From Fibrella aquatilis (GTDB lineage: Bacteria > Bacteroidota > Bacteroidia > Cytophagales > Spirosomataceae), in NCBI RefSeq assembly GCF_017353255.1, contig NZ_JAFMYU010000006.1:248001-312000 (forward strand): a DNA stretch of 64,000 nucleotides. Reading direction: 5' to 3'. The notes beneath the pieces are model-generated. The model did not search any database. It was not told where the DNA came from and saw only the letters and a list, made by a program, of their open reading frames with translations. Below are positions 1 to 7,933 of this stretch, in pieces. Numbering within the stretch: the stretch's first letter is position 1; each line of letters begins with the position of its first letter. The translations under genes and the position numbers were made by a program.

Positions 1-1
1 G

Positions 2-904
2 GTGCACACCGTTCACCTCTGGACCAACCGCCCCGTGTGGCCACAGGGGTTCAACCCGCCCACTACCGAAGCCGCCGCCCCCGCCGATATTGACTGGGAT
101 ACCTGGATCGGACCCGCCACGCCCGTGGGCTATTCGCCACTTTATCACCCGTTTAAGTGGCGCGGCTGGTGGAATTTTGGGGCCGGTGCCCTTGGCGATA
201 TTGGCTGCCATATCATGGACATGCCCTTCCGGGTGCTAGGTCTCGGTTCCCCTTCCGACGTGGAATGCAGCACGGGAACAATCTTTGAAAAAGACTGGGT
301 GGCCAACTACGTGCCCGAAGGTTGCCCGCCCTCGTCGCAGGTGGAGATGACGTTTCCAGCCACGGCCAAAAACAAAGCCCCTATTAAAATGACCTGGGCC
401 GACGGGGGTATCCGCCCGTTTCGCCCCGAACAGCTGCCCCCCGACGCGCCCATGGGTGGCGATGATGGCGGCGTAATCATGATTGGCGACAAGGGCATCA
501 TCACCTGCGGGCTATACGGCATGTCGGCCAAGTTATACACCAAAGGCAGCGGCCCCGTTTACAGCCTGACCGCCGAGCAGAGTACGCCCCAAAACAAAAC
601 CACGCCCGAATGGGGACATCAGGTGCTGTGGACCGAAGCCTGCAAAGCGGGTTTCAACAGCAAAGAGCACAAAGCCCTCACGTCGTCGTTCGATTTTGCC
701 GGTCCCCTCACCGAGTCGGTGCTGATGGGCAACCTGGCCATTCGAAGCTACAACCTGCGTTCGGCTAAAGCTGATGGACGAAATTTCAACTACGCCGGTC
801 GGAAAAAACTGCTCTGGGACGGTAAGAACATGAAAATCACCAACTTCGACGAAGCCAATCAATTCGTCTCGCGCCAATACCGCGAGGGCTGGAAGCTGGC
901 GTAA
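2..904 (+). CDS. Gfo/Idh/MocA family oxidoreductase, C-terminal part (5' truncated by window)
   Basis: The frame is open from the first base, so the NAD-binding Rossmann half lies outside the window. The visible 300 residues are the C-terminal alpha/beta domain. They share blocks with the complete paralogue at 25608-27020: TNRPVWPQG, a W-rich RGWWNFGAGALGDIGCH segment with the GC-H motif, a DGGIRP motif, and the closing GRKKLLWDG...NQFV segment. The family catalyses NAD(P)-linked oxidation of sugars or inositols. This subgroup is normally exported by a Tat signal, as the paralogue shows. The substrate cannot be told. The stop is followed within 15 bases by a 33-bp palindrome. Confidence 0.9.
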   Translation: MHTVHLWTNRPVWPQGFNPPTTEAAAPADIDWDTWIGPATPVGYSPLYHPFKWRGWWNFGAGALGDIGCHIMDMPFRVLGLGSPSDVECSTGTIFEKDWVANYVPEGCPPSSQVEMTFPATAKNKAPIKMTWADGGIRPFRPEQLPPDAPMGGDDGGVIMIGDKGIITCGLYGMSAKLYTKGSGPVYSLTAEQSTPQNKTTPEWGHQVLWTEACKAGFNSKEHKALTSSFDFAGPLTESVLMGNLAIRSYNLRSAKADGRNFNYAGRKKLLWDGKNMKITNFDEANQFVSRQYREGWKLA

Positions 905-917
905 TCATTTGCGATGT

Positions 918-997
918 ACGAAGTACGATTTACGATTTTTGCTGACGCCAAAGTAAATCTGCGCTGGCGTCAGCAAAAATCGTAAATCGTACTTCGT
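918..997. repeat. Intergenic palindrome, 33-bp perfect stem
   Basis: Arms 918-950 and 965-997 are exact reverse complements around a 14-base loop. The outer arm reads as 7-base steps (ACGAAGT, ACGATTT, ACGATTT). It sits between two same-strand genes and could act as a transcription terminator or as an RNA-stabilising hairpin. No U-tract follows, so a classical terminator is not shown. Confidence 0.9.
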
Positions 998-1014
998 AAA
1001 TCATTCTCTTTTAT

Positions 1015-1788
1015 ATGCGCCACCTGCTTCTGCTGATTTATTCACTCATTCACTCATTCGCTCATTCACACGTTGCTGCAGCCCAGCCGCAGGTGTTTGC
1101 GCATAACGATTACGAAAAACCGCAGCCACTAACGGCGGCCATTGCCCAGCGGGCGGATTATATCGAAGCTGACGTGTTTGTGCGAAATGGTCAGTTGGTA
1201 CTGGCCCATACCCCTGCTGAGGCCGACACGGCCAAACGTACCCTAGAGAACACGTACCTGACTCCCATTGTAGCCCTGTTTACCCGGTATAAAGACCGCG
1301 TTAGCCCCGACCGGCGCTATACATTCAGCCTCTCAATTGACGTAAAAGACAAGGTAGACGATGTATTGCCCATTTTACGCACTCTGCTGGAAAAGAACCT
1401 GATGGTCTTTAACCGGAACTTCTCGCCGACGGCCATCCGCATTATCATCAGCGGCAATCGCCCCCGCCCCGAACAATTGCTCGACTACCCTCTCTTTTTC
1501 ACCTTCGACGGTCGTCCCAGCGAACTATATGACGACGAAACGGTGAAGCGCGTGGCCCTGATTTCCGATAATTTCCGCTCCTATGCCCGCTGGGATGGCA
1601 CCGGCGAACTACCCGACGATGACAAGGCTAAGCTGAAGCGGATCATCAAACGGGCGCACGAAGCCGGTTGCCCCATCCGCTTCTGGAACGCCCCCGACAA
1701 CCCCGTAGCCTGGAAACAGCTTCGTAAACTAGGTGTTGACGTAATCAATACCGATAAAGTGGCTGAATGCACAGCGGCAGTTAAGTAG
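1015..1788 (+). CDS. Secreted PI-PLC / glycerophosphodiesterase-like protein
   Basis: 257 residues. After a signal peptide (residues 1 to about 23, ending AAAQ) comes FAHNDYEKP, then a YIEADVFV segment and LVLAHTP. This is the N-terminal active-site pattern of the PLC-like TIM-barrel superfamily (His-Asn, Glu-x-Asp, second His), which hydrolyses phosphodiester headgroups. The product would act in the periplasm or outside. The second half of the signal peptide (YSLIHSFAHSHV) is encoded by an 8-base tandem word at about 1040-1070 that matches words in the intergenic palindromes. The 3' end is one base from the convergent barrel gene. The family is clear; the substrate is inferred. Confidence 0.75.
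   Translation: MRHLLLLIYSLIHSFAHSHVAAAQPQVFAHNDYEKPQPLTAAIAQRADYIEADVFVRNGQLVLAHTPAEADTAKRTLENTYLTPIVALFTRYKDRVSPDRRYTFSLSIDVKDKVDDVLPILRTLLEKNLMVFNRNFSPTAIRIIISGNRPRPEQLLDYPLFFTFDGRPSELYDDETVKRVALISDNFRSYARWDGTGELPDDDKAKLKRIIKRAHEAGCPIRFWNAPDNPVAWKQLRKLGVDVINTDKVAECTAAVK
1040..1071. repeat. Octamer word repeat inside a coding signal peptide
   Basis: Four 8-base steps, TTCACTCA, TTCACTCA, TTCGCTCA and TTCACACG, lie in frame in the PLC-like gene. The same words form the arms of the palindrome at 7000-7126. This is a solo arm with no opposing partner nearby. Confidence 0.8.
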
Positions 1789-1789
1789 C

Positions 1790-2995
1790 TTAAAATGAGT
1801 ACGCTACCGACAGATTTGATAAGGTACTGCCCGTTAGGCCTACGGTATACGTGTCGGTGCTAAGTGCGTCTTGCGGTTTCGGATACCACTGGTAACGGCC
1901 ATAAAGCGTGGCCAGCGTTGACTGCACAATGAAGCGCTGCCCCAGCATGTAGGCAATGCCTACGCTGGCCTGAGCACCCAATTGATGTTGGTCCAGCGCC
2001 CGGTTTACCGACTGAATGGTGCTGCTGAATTCAACACCCCCTTCCACAAAAAGACGCAGCCGGGTTTGGCCGTTATACAGTCGCACAAACGGTGCAATGC
2101 CATATGTCGTAACGTGATTGGTGGTGGCCGAAAGATTGTTGGTGGTGGCCGTAGTGCTGCCCCGCAAGGCAAGCCCCAGCACGGCGTTATCCCGAACGAA
2201 GCACCCAGCCGATAACTCAAGGCTACTCACGGTATAGCGCGTGTCGCTTTTTTCAACAGTTGCACCTCCATACTGGCTCGTGTTTCCCGATGCGCTTAGG
2301 GCTGCGCCCAGCAACCAGCGGCCCGCCTGTGTCTGAAGGGCCGTAATGCCTTCGGCCTGCGCCCCGCCGCCCCGTCCGGTCAATACATTCACGCCAAAAC
2401 TGGCTGTGCCGACCCCAATGGGCAGCCCGTTGCTACGAATTCCGGCCTCAAGACCAAACCGGTCAGACACCGCATAGAGCAAACCCACGCTTACCAGTGG
2501 ATCAACAGACCAGGTTGCCCGCTCACTTGCGTTGGCTGATACCGCAGTCTGACCAGACGACGTGGTGGTTTGCTGGCTTTTGTTGAGTGCATAGGTGACC
2601 TGTAGGCCCCCACCGGCATATACAAACAGCCGATCAATCACGGGCCAGTACCGGCGTATATATCCCCTCAGCAACAGATTGCTTTGACGACCAAGGTAGG
2701 TGAATTGAGCCTGCTGATTGTACCTTACGTCGGTCCCCTGCCAAGATTGACCTACGCCAACAGCAGCACCAACCAGCCAGTTGTCGCGCACAAACAAACC
2801 TCGGTTTAGGGTGACGTTCAGGTTCGTGTTGTAGCCACTAATAGAAAGTGGCTGCGAGGTCCCCGCGCCAGTTGTGCTGCCCCATTGGTGAGACAGACCA
2901 AATTCGCCGGAGGTGATTGTCTGGCCCTTTCGGGTTTGTGCAGTAGCCGTTAACGTCAGTAAGCTACCGGCCAGAAATAGAGAAGCATATGTCAT
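1790..2995 (-). CDS. Outer-membrane beta-barrel protein with two related halves
   Basis: 401 residues with an N-terminal signal peptide (residues 1-20, cleavage near TATAQ). The rest alternates polar and apolar residues, is rich in Gly, Tyr and aromatics, and ends in a Phe (VAYSF), as outer-membrane barrels do. The first half (about 30-215) and second half (about 225-401) share a pattern: a strand with W-L-x-G, then FVRDN or LFVRDNWLVGAA, then PFVR or YIRRYW, then a YAGGG/FVEGG strand. It resembles the next gene upstream (3116-4306), so the two are tandem paralogues. Likely start at 2995; a TAnnTTTG box lies 24 bases before it. Function unknown. Confidence 0.8.
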   Translation of the reverse strand: MTYASLFLAGSLLTLTATAQTRKGQTITSGEFGLSHQWGSTTGAGTSQPLSISGYNTNLNVTLNRGLFVRDNWLVGAAVGVGQSWQGTDVRYNQQAQFTYLGRQSNLLLRGYIRRYWPVIDRLFVYAGGGLQVTYALNKSQQTTTSSGQTAVSANASERATWSVDPLVSVGLLYAVSDRFGLEAGIRSNGLPIGVGTASFGVNVLTGRGGGAQAEGITALQTQAGRWLLGAALSASGNTSQYGGATVEKSDTRYTVSSLELSAGCFVRDNAVLGLALRGSTTATTNNLSATTNHVTTYGIAPFVRLYNGQTRLRLFVEGGVEFSSTIQSVNRALDQHQLGAQASVGIAYMLGQRFIVQSTLATLYGRYQWYPKPQDALSTDTYTVGLTGSTLSNLSVAYSF

Positions 2996-3000
2996 AAATA

Positions 3001-3036
3001 GTGAGTTTAGTAACTCGTCAAAGCTACCAAACTCAC
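3001..3036 (-). promoter_or_regulatory. Candidate promoter enclosed by an 8-bp inverted repeat
   Basis: On the minus strand TAGCTTTG (3019-3026) fits the Bacteroidota -7 box TAnnTTTG upstream of the barrel gene starting at 2995. GTGAGTTT at 3001-3008 is the exact reverse complement of AAACTCAC at 3029-3036, so the box sits in the loop of an inverted repeat that could be an operator or an RNA hairpin. No convincing -33 box was found. Confidence 0.35.
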
Positions 3037-3115
3037 CGGATGTGCTTATTGCTCCGTTGTTAATCTATGTTAACGAAATACTTTTGGTCACTCACCAACA
3101 GCCTGAACAACAGGG

Positions 3116-4306
3116 CTATAAAAACACATAAGTCAGCGACAGAGCCGGGCGTAGGGTGAGGGCAACATCGGTTTGACTACGGTCTTCGTTTGTTACCGTC
3201 ATGCTTGACCACTCGTGGCCCAGGCTGGCCAGTTCGGCTTCGGCAATAAACCGCTGACCCAGCATATAAGCCAACCCGCCGCTCACACGCAGGTTGTAGC
3301 GCGTGGTAGCCCCGCCTGCGCTGCCTACTGTGCGCTCGGTAATCCAGCCACCCTGTGCGCCCACATAAGGCCCAAAACGGCTTTGCAAAAGATACTTTTT
3401 CACAAACGGTTCCAGGCCGATACCCTTGGTGGTCACGTCGGCCCCGCTCCCACTGTTAGCCCGCGCCGACCGCAGAAATTCGTTGGTGATGGTCTGATTA
3501 CGTATCGGAATAGCCACGCCCACTACCCAACGGCCACCGGGCATGTACCCGAAGCTGGGTCGCAAGTTCACTACCTGCGTAGTCTGGGTCTGTACAACCT
3601 GCACCTGTTCCTGGGCTGATATGAGCTTACGCTGCTGGCTACTTACCGAAAATGACCCGCCCACCAGCCAGTTGCCGGTAAGCAATTGGTTAGGGGTACG
3701 CCGTGGTTCGGGGCGAGTACGAGTCTTCACGCCCGTGAGCACTACCAAACCCAAATTCAGGTTGCCTAACACCAGTGGAATCACACTAGACCGGGTGTTC
3801 AAGTCAAGCCCCCAGCGGGGCGTGATGCTATACAGAAGTCCCGCCTGCACCTCGGGCGACACCTGCCAGTTAGTGGTTCGGTTCTCCGATCCGCGCGAAA
3901 ACGTATTGGACGAGAACACCCGGTTTTGGCTGTAAGCGACCGACAAGCCCCCGCCTATGTATCCCCGTAGCGTTTGTTTTCCCCAAAAGTGCCGCACAAA
4001 CGGCACAACCGACAAGGCACCAGTACGGCTATCGGTGACGGCATCGAAGTTAAAACCGCGACGTTTTATGTCGCGGTCACGGTTGTAGCGCAGATCGGCC
4101 CCTACCAACAGGTTGTTGCGTACAAACGTACCCTGCGTGAAAGACAAATTGAGTGTTTTTTGCTCAGCAACATCTTGAAATAGTGCCGTATTGCCAGTGC
4201 TTGTAACTACTCCGCCCGACCACCAGGTTACACCGCGTTCGGTCTGTGCTACTGCTACTTGACTGACCAAAACCAACAAGCCCAAAAAACGTAGTTGTGT
4301 AGCCAT
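3116..4306 (-). CDS. Outer-membrane beta-barrel protein, tandem paralogue of the downstream gene
   Basis: 396 residues from the ATG at 4306 (MATQLRFLGLL...). A longer frame opens at 4345 but would run through the clpC terminator hairpin, so it is rejected. A signal peptide ends near VAVAQ. As in the neighbour, there are two similar halves: FVRNNLLVGADL, then PFVRHFWGKQTLRGYIGGG, and later GGRWVVGVAI, then PFVKKYLL, then YVGAQGGW. Both genes contain an AYMLGQRFI segment near the C-terminus. Likely a periplasm-facing, outer-membrane-embedded barrel of unknown function. The gap to the downstream paralogue is 120 bases. Confidence 0.8.
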   Translation of the reverse strand: MATQLRFLGLLVLVSQVAVAQTERGVTWWSGGVVTSTGNTALFQDVAEQKTLNLSFTQGTFVRNNLLVGADLRYNRDRDIKRRGFNFDAVTDSRTGALSVVPFVRHFWGKQTLRGYIGGGLSVAYSQNRVFSSNTFSRGSENRTTNWQVSPEVQAGLLYSITPRWGLDLNTRSSVIPLVLGNLNLGLVVLTGVKTRTRPEPRRTPNQLLTGNWLVGGSFSVSSQQRKLISAQEQVQVVQTQTTQVVNLRPSFGYMPGGRWVVGVAIPIRNQTITNEFLRSARANSGSGADVTTKGIGLEPFVKKYLLQSRFGPYVGAQGGWITERTVGSAGGATTRYNLRVSGGLAYMLGQRFIAEAELASLGHEWSSMTVTNEDRSQTDVALTLRPALSLTYVFL

Positions 4307-4333
4307 CGTCGTTGTTGTTTCAGACACAACGAA

Positions 4334-4367
4334 AAGCCCCGGCAAGTGATTACACTTGCCGGGGCTT
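4334..4367 (-). terminator. Rho-independent terminator of clpC
   Basis: A perfect 15-bp GC-rich stem (4334-4348 with 4353-4367) with a 4-base loop. On the minus strand, which is the sense strand of clpC, it is followed by TTTT. It lies 27 bases past the clpC stop and just ahead of the barrel gene start. Confidence 0.85.
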
Positions 4368-4393
4368 GTTTATGCTACGGGAAACAGTCGGGC

Positions 4394-6925
4394 TTACTCC
4401 ACTACAGCTTCGGGCTTTTTCACCGTGATCTGAAGGGTTTCGCCTTCGCCGCCATAGTCGGCCAGAAGCACGTCGCCTTCTTTGAGTTCGCCTTTTAGGA
4501 TCTCTTCGGCCACTGGGTCTTCGAGATAGCGCTGAATGGCACGGCTTAACGGACGGGCGCCATACTGCGGGTCGTAGCCTTTCTCGGCCAGGAAGTCTTT
4601 CGCCTTCTCAGTGAGTTCTACGGCATAGCCCAAGTTAGTAACGCGGCCCAGCAACTTGCCCAGCATCAGGTCGATGATGAGGTGGATATCTTCGCGCTGC
4701 AACGAGTTGAACACGATCACGTCGTCGAGACGGTTCAGGAACTCCGGCGAGAACGCTTTCCGCAGGGCATTCTGAATCGTTGACTTCATCAGGTCGTCCT
4801 GGTTCTCAGTGCTCTTTTTCGAGGCAAAACCAATACCCGCGCCGAAGTCTTTCAAGTCACGCACCCCAATGTTGGAGGTCATGATGATGATCGTGTTACG
4901 GAAGTCAACCCGGCGACCCAAACCATCGGTCAGGATACCATCGTCGAGCACCTGCAACAGGATGTTGAAAACGTCGGGGTGGGCTTTTTCAATCTCATCG
5001 AGCAGGACCACCGAGTAGGGCTTGCGGCGGATTTTCTCCGTCAGCTGACCACCCTCTTCGTAACCCACGTAGCCCGGAGGGGCACCAACCAGCCGCGATA
5101 CGCTGAATTTCTCCATGTATTCGCTCATGTCGATGCGTACCAAGGCGTCGTCTTTGTCGAACAAATACGTGGCCAGCACCTTGGCTAGCTCGGTCTTACC
5201 AACGCCCGTGGGGCCGAGGAAGATAAACGAACCGATGGGTTTCTTGGGATCTTTCAAGCCAACGCGGGTGCGCTGAATTGCCTTGACCAGCTTCTCGATA
5301 GCCGAGGCCTGCCCAATCACTTTACCTTTCAGTTCCTCACCCATGTTGACGAGTTTCTTGCCTTCGTCGTTCGATACGCTCGTGACCGGAATACCCGTCA
5401 TCATAGCCACTACCTCGGCTACGCTTTCTTCGTTTACGGTATAGCGGCGTTTCTTGGTGTCTTCTTCCCAAGCCAGTTTGGCACGGTCGAGCTGATCAAT
5501 CAGACGCTTTTCTTTGTCGCGCAACTGAGCCGCCTCTTCGTATTTCTGGCTTTTCACCACCTGGTTTTTCTCCTTCTTGATGTTCTCAATCGACTCTTCG
5601 AGGCGGAGAATGTCTTCAGGAACAGTGATGTTGCTGATGTGTACGCGGGCACCCACTTCGTCCATCACGTCGATGGCTTTATCGGGCAGGAAACGGTCGC
5701 TGATGTACCGCTCCGACAGCTTCACGGCGGCTTCGATAGCCTCTTTCGTGTAGGTGACGTGGTGGTGCTCCTCGTACTTATCTTTGATATTGTTCAGAAT
5801 CTCGATGGTTTCGTCAATCGAGGTGGCATCGACCATCACCATCTGGAAACGACGGGCCAGGGCACCATCTTTTTCGATGTACTGACGGTACTCATCCAGC
5901 GTGGTGGCACCAATGCATTGAATGTCACCACGGGCCAGGGCCGGCTTGAACATGTTCGAGGCGTCGAGCGAACCCGATGCACCGCCAGCGCCCACGATAG
6001 TGTGCAACTCGTCGATGAACAGAATCACTTCGGGCGATTTTTCCAGCTCGTTCATCACGGCCTTCATACGCTCTTCAAACTGACCACGGTACTTGGTACC
6101 AGCCACCAGAGAGGCTAAATCGAGCGTAACGACGCGCTTACCAAACAGCACCCGCGACACTTTCTTCTGCACGATCCGCAGCGCCAATCCTTCAGCAATG
6201 GCCGTTTTACCAACGCCCGGTTCGCCGATCAGGATCGGGTTGTTTTTCTTGCGGCGGCTCAGGATCTGGGCCACGCGTTCGATCTCTTTTTCACGACCCA
6301 CAATAGGGTCCAGTTTACCCAGTTCGGCTAGTTTGGTCAAGTCACGGCCGAAGTTATCGAGCACAGGCGTACGCGATTTTTCCGAGCCTTTGTCTTTACC
6401 CTGATTGCCCCCACCGGCGTTGCCAAACATGCCGCGGGCGGCGTCGTCGTCATCGTCGGTATCGTGGGCCATGGTGGGTTTGCTTCCGGTTGATTGGTAT
6501 TCCAGCATTTCCTTAATGACTTCGTAGTTAACGTTGAACTTATGCAGAATCTGGGTGGCGACGTTGTCTTCGTCACGCAGAATCGACAACAGCAGGTGTT
6601 CCGTGCCGATTAGCGGGCTTTTGAAAATCTTCGCTTCCAGATACGTAATCTTCAGGGTTTTCTCCGACTGACGGGTCAGGGGGATATTCGCCAGATTCTT
6701 GACGTTGTTTGTTGCGGTTCCTTTCGTGGCTTGTTCGATGGTGATGCGCAGTTCGTCGAGTGAGATCGACAGTTTTTTAAGCAGCCCCACCGCTACGCCT
6801 TCGCCCTCGCGAATCATGCCAAGCAGTAAGTGTTCGGTGCCGATATAGTCGTGCCCGAGCCGCAAAGCCTCCTCTCGACTTAGCGAGATGACTTCTTTCA
6901 CGCGGTTTGAAAATTTTGCTTCCAT
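4394..6925 (-). CDS. clpC: ATP-dependent Clp protease ATP-binding subunit ClpC
   Basis: 843 residues, typical ClpC length. Two Clp-N repeats (about 5-75 and 80-145) are followed by a Gly/Asp-rich linker and AAA domain 1 with Walker A GEPGVGKT near residue 235 and Walker B VILFIDE. Next come a UVR-type coiled segment (about 430-465, [13 protein letters not shown]) and AAA domain 2 with Walker A GPTGVGKT near 570 and [13 protein letters not shown]. Domain 2 also has a ClpP-docking-type hydrophobic loop region, and a D2-small domain follows. It unfolds substrates for ClpP in the cytoplasm. Transcribed alone, with its own terminator. No clpP or mcsAB is visible nearby. Confidence 0.97.
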   Translation of the reverse strand: MEAKFSNRVKEVISLSREEALRLGHDYIGTEHLLLGMIREGEGVAVGLLKKLSISLDELRITIEQATKGTATNNVKNLANIPLTRQSEKTLKITYLEAKIFKSPLIGTEHLLLSILRDEDNVATQILHKFNVNYEVIKEMLEYQSTGSKPTMAHDTDDDDDAARGMFGNAGGGNQGKDKGSEKSRTPVLDNFGRDLTKLAELGKLDPIVGREKEIERVAQILSRRKKNNPILIGEPGVGKTAIAEGLALRIVQKKVSRVLFGKRVVTLDLASLVAGTKYRGQFEERMKAVMNELEKSPEVILFIDELHTIVGAGGASGSLDASNMFKPALARGDIQCIGATTLDEYRQYIEKDGALARRFQMVMVDATSIDETIEILNNIKDKYEEHHHVTYTKEAIEAAVKLSERYISDRFLPDKAIDVMDEVGARVHISNITVPEDILRLEESIENIKKEKNQVVKSQKYEEAAQLRDKEKRLIDQLDRAKLAWEEDTKKRRYTVNEESVAEVVAMMTGIPVTSVSNDEGKKLVNMGEELKGKVIGQASAIEKLVKAIQRTRVGLKDPKKPIGSFIFLGPTGVGKTELAKVLATYLFDKDDALVRIDMSEYMEKFSVSRLVGAPPGYVGYEEGGQLTEKIRRKPYSVVLLDEIEKAHPDVFNILLQVLDDGILTDGLGRRVDFRNTIIIMTSNIGVRDLKDFGAGIGFASKKSTENQDDLMKSTIQNALRKAFSPEFLNRLDDVIVFNSLQREDIHLIIDLMLGKLLGRVTNLGYAVELTEKAKDFLAEKGYDPQYGARPLSRAIQRYLEDPVAEEILKGELKEGDVLLADYGGEGETLQITVKKPEAVVE

Positions 6926-6999
6926 TCGCTTTAGGTCCTCAGTCGTATTAGCGTCTTACTGATTTAACGTATTTCATTTTGGGTTTGTTCGCTCTGGCT

Positions 7000-7126
7000 C
7001 ATTGAGTGAATGAGCGAATTAGTGATTGAGTGAATAGCTTGGAGCGCTTCGCGCATTCTTATTGAAACATGGCGCGAAGCGCTCCAAGCTATTCACTCAA
7101 TCACTAATTCGCTCATTCACTCAATG
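7000..7126. repeat. Intergenic palindrome, 55-bp perfect stem with 8-base periodic arms
   Basis: Arms 7000-7054 and 7072-7126 match perfectly around a 17-base loop. The outer 35 bases of each arm are 8-base words (GAGTGAAT, GAGCGAAT, TAGTGATT, GAGTGAAT); the inner part, AGCTTGGAGCGCTTCGCGC, is unique. The right arm contains the stop codon and last residues of the WbqC gene (stop at 7113-7115). It lies between that gene and the clpC promoter region and may insulate clpC from read-through. Confidence 0.95.
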
Positions 7127-7778
7127 TTTCTCCCGCAAACATCAGGTCCAGTATGCTCAGGTTTGGTACAAATTCGGGTCCAAAATTTTGCAGATAAGGC
7201 CTTTGGGGGCCAAATAGGCCCGTTTCGGCCCGTTGGGCGGGTAGCACCTTACCCCGGGCGTCAAATAGGCCGGGTTGGGGGTCTCGTACGTACCATTCTG
7301 TCAGGTTTACGGGCGTTTTGAGCCGTAACCACGTCCGACAGAATGTCAGCAACGCCCAGTTCAGGTCAAATAGCAATGGGTAACGTCGGTTTAAAATGGC
7401 CTCCACTTCGGGCATAACATACTCAAAATACGGGGCTTTGGCGTAGGCCGATTGTAGACAGCGTACATGCCGGTCGATCCAGTGTTGTGCGTAATCGACC
7501 TGAACCTCGCGGATGGGTGGTTTTTTAGTGCCACCCAGCACCGGTACGGTGAGGCAGTCAATCCGGTTGCTTGTGAGCACGTAGCAGCGGTTGCGGTAGC
7601 TCTGTTTCTGGTAGTTTTCGTGCGCGTCGATCAGCACCTCTGTTGCCTGCGTCATACCCTGAAAAACGGCAATGCAGGGCAGGTAATGCAATTCAATCAG
7701 TAGCGATGGTGAAGCGGCTGGTGGCAAGGGGTTTAGCGTAGGTTCATTTTTTTCAAGTAACGAAATATTTGTATTCAA
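7113..7778 (-). CDS. WbqC-like family protein
   Basis: 221 residues. ELHYLPCIAVF near the N-terminus, the H-E-NYQKQSYRNRCYV segment, LTVPVLGG, the VDYAQHWIDRHVRCLQSAYAKAPYFEYVMP block and LFDLNWALLTF are the hallmarks of the WbqC-like family. That family occurs near surface-polysaccharide genes, but its reaction is not settled. No signal peptide, so cytoplasmic. The last three residues (LSE) and stop are encoded by the arm of the 55-bp palindrome, which suggests that the insertion reset the 3' end. A few N-terminal residues may be over-extended: another Met does not occur until residue 42, inside the conserved region. Confidence 0.8.
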   Translation of the reverse strand: MNTNISLLEKNEPTLNPLPPAASPSLLIELHYLPCIAVFQGMTQATEVLIDAHENYQKQSYRNRCYVLTSNRIDCLTVPVLGGTKKPPIREVQVDYAQHWIDRHVRCLQSAYAKAPYFEYVMPEVEAILNRRYPLLFDLNWALLTFCRTWLRLKTPVNLTEWYVRDPQPGLFDARGKVLPAQRAETGLFGPQRPYLQNFGPEFVPNLSILDLMFAGETLSE

Positions 7779-7900
7779 GTAAGAAAACTGACCCTATTTT
7801 AATCTAGAGGGTTGTAACGTTAGTACGATTTTAAGAACGATCTGGATTTGTCTGTTCCATTTCTGGTTAGCAGTTGTACACCCAATCAACGCTGTCTGTG

Positions 7901-7908
7901 TACTTTTG
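7901..7908 (+). promoter_or_regulatory. Candidate -7 promoter box for the CocE/NonD hydrolase
   Basis: TACTTTTG fits TAnnTTTG and ends 25 bases before the ATG at 7934. A TTG lies at 7874-7876, somewhat far for a -33 element. Confidence 0.4.
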
Positions 7909-7933
7909 ACGCAACGATTCAACAACGTCATCT

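Noticed and set aside
4307-4345. Upstream extension of the second barrel gene (13 more residues)
   Set aside because: The added residues would be translated from the stem of the clpC terminator, and the signal peptide starts at the Met at 4306.
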